A stretch of DNA of 64,000 bases from RGIG3159 sp034927685. GTDB lineage: Bacteria; Bacillota; Clostridia; Oscillospirales; Oscillospiraceae. The DNA lies in contig JAYFPO010000016.1 of the NCBI GenBank assembly GCA_034927685.1, positions 19,388 to 83,387 on the forward strand, written 5' to 3'. A program made the position numbers and the translations under genes. The notes beneath the pieces are model-generated. The model ran no database searches. It was not told where the DNA came from and was given only the letters and a program-made list of their open reading frames with translations. Below are positions 34,483 to 41,272 of this stretch, piece by piece (the first letter of the stretch is position 1; every line of letters begins with the position of its first letter).

Positions 34483-35757
34483 TTATTCGAAATAGTCCGC
34501 GTACTGCGCGTCATAGAGCGGGAATTTGGAGATCAGATCGCGCGCGGACGCCTTGCAGCGGTCCAGCGTGGCCTGGTCGTCCGGGTGCTCCGCGACCTCG
34601 TTCATGATCTGCGCGACAATCTCAATGTCGGCCTCGTGGAAGCCGCGCTGGGCGGTGGAGGTCAGGCCGATGCGGACGCCGCTGGTGACATTGGGGGAGG
34701 CGGTGTCGCCGGGGATCATATTTTTGTTGAGGGTGATACCGACGTATTCCAGCGCGTCCTGGAAGGTCTTACCGGAGATGCCCTTGGGACGCAGATCCAG
34801 CAGAACGATGTGGTTCTCCGTACCGCCGGAGACGACGCGGAAGCCCTTTTCAGTCAAAGACTTCGCCAGATACTTGGCGTTTGTGACGACACGGCTCATG
34901 ATCTCGTGGAATTCAGGAGTCGCGGCGTATTTAAAGGTGTAAGCTTTGGCCGCCATGGTCTGCAGGTGGATGGAGCTGACGGAACCGGGGAACACGCCGG
35001 CGTCCAGTTTCTTGGCGTACTCCTGCTTGCAGAGGACAAAGCCGCCGCGGGGACCGCAGAGGGTCTTGGCCATGGAGGAGGTGACAAAGTCGGCGTAGGG
35101 AACCGGGGAGGGGATGACCTTGGCGGCCACCAGGCCGGAGATGTGGGCCATGTCCACCATATATTTGGCGCCGGTTTCTTTCGCAATATTGCCGATGCGC
35201 TCGTAGTCGATGAGCTGGGGATAGGCGCTGCCGCCTGCGATAATGAGCTTGGGTTGTACTTCCTTCGCCTTTGCTTCCAGACCGTCGTAGTCGATCTGCT
35301 CGGTCTGATGGTTCAGGGCGTAGTGCTCAAAATGGAAGAACTTGGACATAAAGTTGGCGGGACTGCCGTGGGTCAGATGGCCGCCGTCGTCCAGGCTCAT
35401 GCTGAGAATGGTGTCGCCGGCCGCCATCGTGCCGAGGCGCAGCATGGCGGCATATACGCCGTAGTTGGCCGTGGAGCCGGAATAAGGCTGAATGTTGATG
35501 TGGTCGGCGCCGTAGAGGGCTTGGCCTCGCTCGCAGGCCAGAAGCTCCATCTTGTCGGCAACCTGGGAACCGGCCTGAAACCGTTTGCCGGGGTAGCCCT
35601 CGGTTGTCTTGTTGTTGAACACGCAGCCGGCCAGCTCAAGACATTCAATCGGCGAGGTGCTCTCAGAGGCGATCATTTCGATGTTGTATCTCTGGCGCGT
35701 ATACTCTTCCCGGACAATTTCATAGAGCGCGGGATCGTTTTTCCTGGTTGCTTTCAT
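34483..35757 (-). CDS. Serine hydroxymethyltransferase-like PLP enzyme, divergent paralogue
   Basis: A 424-residue fold-type I PLP enzyme of the SHMT family. It keeps IEMIASES near residue 28, the GGxLTHG motif (DGGHLTHGSP), MVDMAHISGLVA and SGVRIGL. The PLP-lysine region reads TSSMAKTLCGPRGG instead of the canonical TTTTHKTLRGPRGG seen in the paralogue at 51821, so the residues before the lysine differ. It may act on another beta-hydroxy amino acid or alpha-methyl substrate. It is carried on the mobile element next to the liv genes. The ATG at 35757 follows CGGAGGA; the longer frame adds 25 unrelated residues. Confidence 0.85.
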   Translation of the reverse strand: MKATRKNDPALYEIVREEYTRQRYNIEMIASESTSPIECLELAGCVFNNKTTEGYPGKRFQAGSQVADKMELLACERGQALYGADHINIQPYSGSTANYGVYAAMLRLGTMAAGDTILSMSLDDGGHLTHGSPANFMSKFFHFEHYALNHQTEQIDYDGLEAKAKEVQPKLIIAGGSAYPQLIDYERIGNIAKETGAKYMVDMAHISGLVAAKVIPSPVPYADFVTSSMAKTLCGPRGGFVLCKQEYAKKLDAGVFPGSVSSIHLQTMAAKAYTFKYAATPEFHEIMSRVVTNAKYLAKSLTEKGFRVVSGGTENHIVLLDLRPKGISGKTFQDALEYVGITLNKNMIPGDTASPNVTSGVRIGLTSTAQRGFHEADIEIVAQIMNEVAEHPDDQATLDRCKASARDLISKFPLYDAQYADYFE

Positions 35758-35964
35758 GACAATCCTCCGTTTTTTTGTAGAATTTCCAAATCTGCTGGCT
35801 CTATTATTACGCATTTTGGCGAAAAAGTCCATCCCGAATTTTGCGCATTCATTTCTTCATCAAGGGTATTTGTTCCCCGCGGTGCGGCGAACAAATACCG
35901 CCCCGACAATTTTTGCACCTTCATTTTGTTTGGAAGCCGTAAGTGAGGCGTTTTGATTTTTAAT

Positions 35965-35985
35965 ATGTATTTTTACGCCAACATC
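35965..35985. other. Right attachment site of the element
   Basis: The half-site ATGTATTTTTACGCCAACA (35965-35983) abuts the core TC at 35984-35985, beyond which SASP coding sequence resumes. It is the inverted partner of the half-site at 26877-26895. Confidence 0.8.
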
Positions 35986-36063
35986 GGAGGCGGCCTCCAT
36001 CTTGAACTTTTCCATGGCAGCCTTTGCTTCAGGGATATTGATGGAATTGCTTTTGCTGTTCAT
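35986..36063 (-). pseudogene. 5' half of an interrupted alpha/beta SASP gene
   Basis: ATG at 36063 with an upstream GAGGAG. The 26 codons encode MNSKSNSINIPEAKAAMEKF then KMEAAS, the conserved SASP N-terminal helix. At 35985 the sequence crosses into the mobile element and the frame continues with unrelated residues to a stop at 35860, giving a 67-residue chimera. The matching 3' half is at 26694-26874. A full SASP can be made only if the element leaves or the halves are rejoined. Confidence 0.8.
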
Positions 36064-36265
36064 ACATACATCTCCTCGTATCGTTTTCTGCGGATCAAAG
36101 AAATGAATTTCTATGTGCCGCATCACTATCATTTCCCGAAGCCTGTCGGATATGTAAGAATTCAGGGACGGTAATATTTACATGAAACGGATTTACCGCC
36201 CGGAAACCGAACTGCCGCGTTCCAAAAAAGAACCGGTAAAAATGGGAAAAAAGTTGAAAACACAT

Positions 36266-36294
36266 TGACATAGCCTTCAATTCTTGTTAAAATA
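36266..36294 (+). promoter_or_regulatory. Near-consensus sigma-A promoter for the pot leader or an ncRNA
   Basis: TTGACA (36266-36271) and TAAAAT (36289-36294) are spaced by 17 bases. No ORF follows for about 400 bases. The stretch 36064-36265 upstream shows no gene. Confidence 0.75.
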
Positions 36295-36299
36295 AGTCG

Positions 36300-36630
36300 T
36301 CTCAATTGGAAGATACGCGATCGAGTCTCTCCAAAGCAGGATATTCCGACCGCTGCGTGCCGGTGGCAGGCAGCAAAGGCCAGACGGACAGCCGGGTCGA
36401 ATGCCGAATACCGCGATGCGGTTGGCAACTTCTGTTGCCTTATTGATTGAGTTAGAAGCTCAAGTTTTATAAGTTGGTAACTATAAACCAGTGCTTAACG
36501 GCATACAAACTTGTGAAATGGTCAATAAGAGTAGTAAAAGTAATCTTTGCTATATAGACTCTAAAAAAACCAGTTTTGAGATCGGCCGGCCTACACCCGC
36601 GGGGTAGGCACGGTGCAGTATGATTTCTCG
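36300..36630 (+). ncRNA. Candidate structured RNA or long leader upstream of potA
   Basis: Between a strong promoter and a strong terminator lies about 330 nt without coding capacity. Many local stems are visible: CTCAAT (36301) can pair with ATTGAG (36446) as a closing helix. Inside are TTGGA/TCCAA, ACCGC/GCGGT and GGCAAC/GTTGCC hairpins. A 3' part has AGAGT/ACTCT and CCTAC/GTAGG stems. I cannot assign a family; raiA RNA, 6S RNA or a riboswitch should be tested. It may be a free ncRNA or the regulatory leader of the pot operon. Its limits are approximate. Confidence 0.5.
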
Positions 36631-36670
36631 CAAGTGATACGTATCCGTTCGTATCACTTGTTTTTTATTT
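36631..36670 (+). terminator. Terminator or attenuator just upstream of potA
   Basis: A perfect 11-bp stem (36631-36641 with 36650-36660), an 8-base loop and TTTTTT. It ends about 20 bases before the potA start, so it either terminates the preceding RNA or attenuates potABCD. Confidence 0.88.
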
Positions 36671-36691
36671 TGCCGAGAAAGGACGCGCACG

Positions 36692-37810
36692 ATGCAAAAA
36701 ATTATTGAGCTGAGAAATGTTTCCAAAGCCTTTGATGGAGAAGAGGTTTTGGGGGATATTAATCTGGACGTCTACGACAATGAATTTTTGACGCTGCTCG
36801 GCCCCTCCGGCTGCGGCAAGACGACGATTCTCCGTCTGATCGGCGGCTTTGAGACGCCAAACAAGGGCGATGTGCTGTTTCTCGGTGAGAAGATCAACGA
36901 TGTGCCGCCCTACCGGCGCAATATCAACACGGTATTCCAGAAATATGCCCTGTTTCCCCATCTGAACGTCTTTGAGAACGTGGCGTTCCCCCTCCGGGAG
37001 AAGAAGGTGCCGAAGGGCGAAATTAAGGAGCGGGTGCAGGAGATGCTGGCGCTTGTGGCGCTGACTGGGTTTGAGCACCGGAACGTGGTGCGCCTCTCCG
37101 GCGGACAGCAGCAGCGGGTCGCACTCGCGCGCGCGCTCATCAATCACCCCCGCGTGCTGCTGCTGGACGAGCCGCTGGGCGCGCTGGATCTGAAGCTGCG
37201 GAAGGACATGCAGCAGGAACTGAAAAAAATCCAGAAAAAGACCGGCATCACGTTTATTTTTGTCACCCACGACCAGGAGGAGGCCCTCTCCATGTCGGAC
37301 ACCATCGTGGTGATGTCCGAGGGGAAAATCCACCAGATCGGCAACCCGACGGATATCTACAACGAGCCGAAGAACGCCTTCGTGGCGGATTTCATTGGGG
37401 AGAGCAACATCGTCGACGGCGTGATGCTGGAGGACCGGAAAGTTACCTTCTCCGGCCATACCTTCGAGTGCGTGGACAGCGGGTTTGGCAAAAAGGAGCC
37501 GGTGGACGTGGTGGTTCGGCCGGAGGACGTGGACATCGTGCCGCGCGAACGGGGAACGCTCCGGGGCACCGTCACCTCCGTCACCTTCATGGGCGTCCAC
37601 TATGAGATCATTGTGGACATCGGCGGCTTCAAGTGGATGATTCAGACCACCGATTACTGCGCCGAGGGCTCCGAGATCGGCCTGCATATTGAGCCGGATG
37701 CCATTCATATTATGAAGAAGTCCGCGTACTCCGATCTTTTCGGCGACTACTCCTCCTACAGCATGGAGATGGATGAGCTGTCCAACGCGGAAAGCGAGGA
37801 GACGGAATGA
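36692..37810 (+). CDS. potA: Spermidine/putrescine ABC transporter ATP-binding protein PotA
   Basis: A 372-residue ATPase: Walker A GPSGCGKTTILRLI near residue 38, PotA-like NTVFQKYALFPHLNVFENVAFPL, signature LSGGQQQRVALARAL, Walker B VLLLDEPLGALDLKLR and the H-loop FVTHDQEEAL. The C-terminal TOBE region begins near residue 285 (VVRPEDVDIVPRE). It powers polyamine import through PotBC. The RBS AAAGGA precedes the ATG. Its end overlaps potB by ATGA. Confidence 0.95.
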   Translation: MQKIIELRNVSKAFDGEEVLGDINLDVYDNEFLTLLGPSGCGKTTILRLIGGFETPNKGDVLFLGEKINDVPPYRRNINTVFQKYALFPHLNVFENVAFPLREKKVPKGEIKERVQEMLALVALTGFEHRNVVRLSGGQQQRVALARALINHPRVLLLDEPLGALDLKLRKDMQQELKKIQKKTGITFIFVTHDQEEALSMSDTIVVMSEGKIHQIGNPTDIYNEPKNAFVADFIGESNIVDGVMLEDRKVTFSGHTFECVDSGFGKKEPVDVVVRPEDVDIVPRERGTLRGTVTSVTFMGVHYEIIVDIGGFKWMIQTTDYCAEGSEIGLHIEPDAIHIMKKSAYSDLFGDYSSYSMEMDELSNAESEETE

Positions 37811-38700
37811 GGGGGCGCGAGATCAGGCGGCGCGTTCCCCTGCTGGAGCGGCTGGCGCTGGCGCCCTACTCCGTGTGGGCGGTCCTGTTTATCGTGGTGC
37901 CGCTGATCTTTATCGCCTATTACGCCTTCACGGACAACGCGTTTGCGTTTACCTTCGACAACATCACGAAGTTTTTCACGGCCACCTCCAACGTCACGGG
38001 GGACGACGGCGTGTCGCGGGAGGTCCGGACGTATCTGGTCATCTTCTGGCGCTCGCTGAAGCTGGCGGTGATCTCCACCGTGGTCTGCCTGCTGATGGGC
38101 TATCCCATCGCCTATATCATCGCGCGGGCCACGCCCCGGACGCAGAAAACCATGATTACCCTGATTATGGTTCCCATGTGGATGAACTTTTTGATCCGCA
38201 CCTACGCCTGGATGACCATTTTGCAGGACACGGGCCTCATTAACGGCCTGCTGGGCGCGCTGAGGCTGGGGCAGGTGCACATCATCGGCACCGAGGCCGC
38301 GGTGGTCATCGGCATGGTCTACGACTATCTGCCGTACATGATTCTGCCGATCTACTCGATCATGGCGAAGATGGACGACAAGCTGCTGGAGGCGGCGCGG
38401 GACCTCGGCTGCAACAACGTGGGCGTTTTGCGGCGGGTCATCTGGCCGCTGAGCCTGCCCGGCGTGATCTCCGGCGTCACCCTGGTGCTGGTGCCGTCCA
38501 TCAGCACCTTCTATATCTCCCAGAAGCTGGGCAACGGCAAGTTTTTCCTGATCGGCGACGCCATTGAAGGGCAGTATGTCGCGAACAATCTGCACTTTGC
38601 CGCGGCCATCGCCTTCATTCTGATGGTCATTTTGCTGGTCTGCATGGCCATTGCCCAGCGTGCTACCAACCAGCGCGTGAATGGAGGTGTGGCCCTGTGA
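37807..38700 (+). CDS. potB: Spermidine/putrescine ABC transporter permease PotB
   Basis: A 297-residue membrane protein with six segments. The EAA loop reads LLEAARDLGCNNVGVLRRVIWPLSLPG near residue 195. The N-terminus has LALAPYSVWAVLFIVVPLIFIAYYAF. Start and stop overlap its neighbours (ATGA and GTGA), showing tight coupling. Confidence 0.94.
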   Translation: MRGREIRRRVPLLERLALAPYSVWAVLFIVVPLIFIAYYAFTDNAFAFTFDNITKFFTATSNVTGDDGVSREVRTYLVIFWRSLKLAVISTVVCLLMGYPIAYIIARATPRTQKTMITLIMVPMWMNFLIRTYAWMTILQDTGLINGLLGALRLGQVHIIGTEAAVVIGMVYDYLPYMILPIYSIMAKMDDKLLEAARDLGCNNVGVLRRVIWPLSLPGVISGVTLVLVPSISTFYISQKLGNGKFFLIGDAIEGQYVANNLHFAAAIAFILMVILLVCMAIAQRATNQRVNGGVAL

Positions 38701-39533
38701 AACGTGCTTCCAAGCTCTACACGGCCCTGATTTTAATCTTTCTGTTCGCGCCTATGGCCATTCTGCTGGTGTTTTCCTTCAACGAGGCCAAGAGCCTTTC
38801 GGTATTTTCCGGCTTTTCCCTCAAGTGGTACCGGGAGCTGTTCCGGGACGACGAGACGCTGAAGGCGGTTCGCAACACGCTGCTGCTCGCGGTCTGCGCC
38901 TCGGTCATTTCGACCGCGATGGGCACCGCTGCCGCCGTCGGCATCAACAAGCTGCGCCGCCGCTACCTCCGGCTGGCACTGGACACCGTGACCAACATCC
39001 CCATGATTAACCCGGAGATCATCACCGGCATTTCGCTGATGCTGATGTTTGTGTTCGTTGGCTCCCTCTTCGGCGCGGCCACCAGCCTGAACTTCTGGAC
39101 CATGCTGATCGCCCACGTCACCTTCTGCCTGCCCTATGTCATTTTGCAGGTGCTGCCGAAGCTGCGGCAGATGGACAAGGCGCTGCCCGAGGCCGCCATG
39201 GATCTGGGCTGCACGCCCATGCGGGCGTTTTTACGGGTGGAGGTGCCCGAAATTCTGCCCGGCGTAATCACCGGCATGATTATGGCTTTTACGCTGTCGC
39301 TGGACGACTTCGTGATCAGCTATTTCACCCAGGGCAACGGCTTCCAGACCCTGCCCATCCGCATCTACAATATGACCAAAAAAACCGTTACCCCGAAGAT
39401 GTACGCGCTTGCGACCATCATCTTCTTCGTCCTGCTGACGCTGCTGCTCGTCTCCAATCTGGTCGGGGATGAGGACAGCCGGAAACTGAAAGCGGCCCGG
39501 CAGAAAAAACATCACAAGGAGGTACACGCATGA
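38697..39533 (+). CDS. potC: Spermidine/putrescine ABC transporter permease PotC
   Basis: A 278-residue membrane protein with six segments. The EAA loop is ALPEAAMDLGCTPMRAFLRVEVPEILPG near residue 165, followed by the PotC-typical FTLSLDDFVISYFTQGNG. GTG start at 38697 overlaps the potB stop; RBS GGAGG lies 8 bases upstream. Confidence 0.94.
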   Translation: MKRASKLYTALILIFLFAPMAILLVFSFNEAKSLSVFSGFSLKWYRELFRDDETLKAVRNTLLLAVCASVISTAMGTAAAVGINKLRRRYLRLALDTVTNIPMINPEIITGISLMLMFVFVGSLFGAATSLNFWTMLIAHVTFCLPYVILQVLPKLRQMDKALPEAAMDLGCTPMRAFLRVEVPEILPGVITGMIMAFTLSLDDFVISYFTQGNGFQTLPIRIYNMTKKTVTPKMYALATIIFFVLLTLLLVSNLVGDEDSRKLKAARQKKHHKEVHA

Positions 39534-40636
39534 ACAAAAAATGGTTGCTGCTCTGCCTCGGCCTGCTGCTGGCGCTCTGTCTGGCGGGCTGCGGCTCCAA
39601 GGAGACCCTGACCCTGAACGTCTACAACTGGGGCGAGTACATCTCGGACGGCTCCGAGGACTCGATGGACACGGTGCAGGCCTTTGAGGATTGGTACAAG
39701 GAGACCTACGGCGTCGCCGTCAAGGTCAACTATGACACCTATGCCAGCAACGAGGATATGTACGCGAAGTTAAAAAGCGGCGCGGTCAGCTACGACGTGG
39801 TGATCCCGTCCGACTACATGATCGCGAGAATGGCCGAAGAGGATATGCTGCTGCCGCTCAACTATGACAACATCCCCAACGACCAGTATATCGCGGACGA
39901 TTTCCGCGGACTCTACTACGACCCGGATAACAAGTATACCGTACCCTATACCTACGGCATTGTGGGCATCATCTACAACGCCGCGGAGGTGGACCCCGCC
40001 GACGCCACGGGCTGGGACCTGATGTGGAACGAGAAATACGCCGGGCGAATTCTCCAGTTCAACAACTCCCGTGACGCCTTCGGCACGGCCATGTATAAGG
40101 ACGGGCTGGACGTCAACACCACGGACACCGCGGTCTGGGATCAGGCGCTGACGACGCTGCAAAGCCAGCGCAGCCTGGTCAAGAGCTACGTCATGGACGA
40201 GATTTACAATATGATGGAGTCCGGCGAGGCCGCCATCGGCGCGTACTACGCGGGCGACTATTTCACCATGCTGGACGCCGAGGCCGAGGGCGTGGATCTG
40301 CGCTTCTACTATCCGGACCCCACCAACTATTTTGTGGATGCCATGTGCATTCCCTCCTGCTGCCAGAATCAGGAGCTGGCGGAGCGGTTTATCAATTATA
40401 TGCTCAGTGAGGAGCCGGCCATTGCCAACGCCGAGTATATCTACTATGCCTCGCCCAACTCGCTGGTCTATGAGAACGAGGGCTATATCGAGGATATGGG
40501 CGAGGAGGCCATGGGAATTCTCTATCCGTCCCAAGGCGGCTTCGCCGAGCAGTACAACCGGTACGCCTACCGAAATCTGGACACGGACCTGCTGACCTAT
40601 CTCAATTCGCTCTGGGAAAATTTGAAAATCGGGTAA
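39530..40636 (+). CDS. potD: Polyamine-binding lipoprotein PotD
   Basis: A 368-residue lipoprotein: signal peptide MNKKWLLLCLGLLLALCLAG with the lipidated cysteine at 21. Family runs are LNVYNWGEYISDGSEDSMDT, VNYDTYASNEDMYAKLKSG, YDVVIPSDYMI, VPYTYGIVGIIYN and NSRDAFGTAMY. It delivers spermidine or putrescine to PotABC. The start overlaps the potC stop (ATGA) with AAGGAGG upstream. It is the last gene of the operon. Confidence 0.95.
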   Translation: MNKKWLLLCLGLLLALCLAGCGSKETLTLNVYNWGEYISDGSEDSMDTVQAFEDWYKETYGVAVKVNYDTYASNEDMYAKLKSGAVSYDVVIPSDYMIARMAEEDMLLPLNYDNIPNDQYIADDFRGLYYDPDNKYTVPYTYGIVGIIYNAAEVDPADATGWDLMWNEKYAGRILQFNNSRDAFGTAMYKDGLDVNTTDTAVWDQALTTLQSQRSLVKSYVMDEIYNMMESGEAAIGAYYAGDYFTMLDAEAEGVDLRFYYPDPTNYFVDAMCIPSCCQNQELAERFINYMLSEEPAIANAEYIYYASPNSLVYENEGYIEDMGEEAMGILYPSQGGFAEQYNRYAYRNLDTDLLTYLNSLWENLKIG

Positions 40637-40639
40637 AAC

Positions 40640-40672
40640 AATGCGCTGCGGCGACAAACCGCAGCGCATTTT
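40640..40672 (+). terminator. Terminator of potABCD
   Basis: A perfect 12-bp stem (40640-40651 with 40659-40670) is followed by TTC. Confidence 0.85.
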
Positions 40673-40736
40673 CTATGCACGCCGGCAGACACAGAATCAG
40701 GTTTTTTTCATACCATAGGGTAAAGGAGGTTGTGCT

Positions 40737-41207
40737 ATGGACCCATATGATAAGGAAAAAACACGCCAGATCTGGAAACGGGTGCTGGGTGAGGACGAGA
40801 GCAGCGTCGAAATGACGGCAATGGACTCGGAAAAACTGCGGGACATGATCGCGGACGAAAAGACCGATTCCTGTACATACCGCAAAATGGCCCAGAGTGC
40901 CTGCGGAAAAGATGGGGAGGTGCTGCGGTGCGTCGCCCAGGAGGAATACTGTCACAGCAGAAAGCTGGAGACGGTTTATTACATCTGGACCGGGGAGAAG
41001 GCACAGGTGGTGTCCAATCCGCTGCCCCAATACTGCTCCATGCCCGAGGCGCTGCGGGACCGGTATCAAAAGGAGCTGGAGGGCGAGAAGGGGTACCGGC
41101 AAGCCGCTGAGGAGCTGCCGGAGCATCGGGATCTGCTGCTCTGTCTCGCCGCAGGCGAGGCGCATCACGCCGAAATCATGCGCTGCCTGCTGCAGCATTA
41201 TGTATAA
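40737..41207 (+). CDS. Ferritin/rubrerythrin-like diiron protein
   Basis: A 156-residue four-helix protein. Candidate metal-binding helices contain IADEKTDSCTYRKMA, VAQEEYCHSRKLE, EKGYRQAAEEL and AAGEAHHAEIM, giving two E...ExxH-like pairs as in rubrerythrin domains. There is no rubredoxin C-terminal domain. A peroxide- or iron-handling role is likely but unproven. The RBS AAAGGAGG is excellent. The last 16 bases of the gene form part of a 19-bp repeat found again at 47452. Confidence 0.75.
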   Translation: MDPYDKEKTRQIWKRVLGEDESSVEMTAMDSEKLRDMIADEKTDSCTYRKMAQSACGKDGEVLRCVAQEEYCHSRKLETVYYIWTGEKAQVVSNPLPQYCSMPEALRDRYQKELEGEKGYRQAAEELPEHRDLLLCLAAGEAHHAEIMRCLLQHYV

Positions 41208-41210
41208 AAA
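41192..41210 (+). repeat. 19-bp direct repeat, left copy flanking the glycan cluster
   Basis: GCAGCATTATGTATAAAAA includes the stop codon of the ferritin-like gene. The identical sequence recurs at 47452-47470, with the whole 41273-47218 cluster between the copies. Confidence 0.85.
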
Positions 41211-41220
41211 ACATCCCGAA

Positions 41221-41258
41221 AAACGGAAATCCGTCGGAAAACCGACGGATTTCCGTTT
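41221..41258. terminator. Bidirectional terminator at the left edge of the glycan cluster
   Basis: A perfect 17-bp stem (41221-41237 with 41242-41258) and an AAAA loop, followed by TTCTGTTTT. It lies between the convergent ferritin-like and YfhO-like genes. Confidence 0.85.
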
Positions 41259-41272
41259 CTGTTTTGGCTGTG

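Larger units (their letters stand above)
26877..35985 (-). mobile_element. TnpX-type integrated element carrying a Liv transporter and an SHMT-like gene
   Basis: A 9109-bp element with a large serine recombinase at its left end, whose stop codon is 25 bases from the boundary. TC (GA on the minus strand) stands at each junction: 26875-26876 and 35984-35985. The inner ends are 19-bp inverted half-sites matching at 16 positions. The outer flanks are two halves of one SASP gene. All cargo (recombinase, 66-residue partner, livFGMHK, SHMT-like) lies on the minus strand. Tn4451/Tn5397-type elements also use GA core dinucleotides and large resolvases. Boundaries are read directly; mobility is inferred. 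Confidence 0.85.

Noticed and set aside
35860..36063. A complete, divergent 67-residue SASP
   Set aside because: Its C-terminal 40 residues do not match SASPs, and the frame crosses the 19-bp half-site. The missing half lies at 26694-26874, so a split gene explains it better.
36340..36450. A c-di-GMP-I (GEMM) riboswitch
   Set aside because: Fragments such as GCAAAG and AGCCGGGT are suggestive, but the required order and spacing of the GEMM core are not met by eye.
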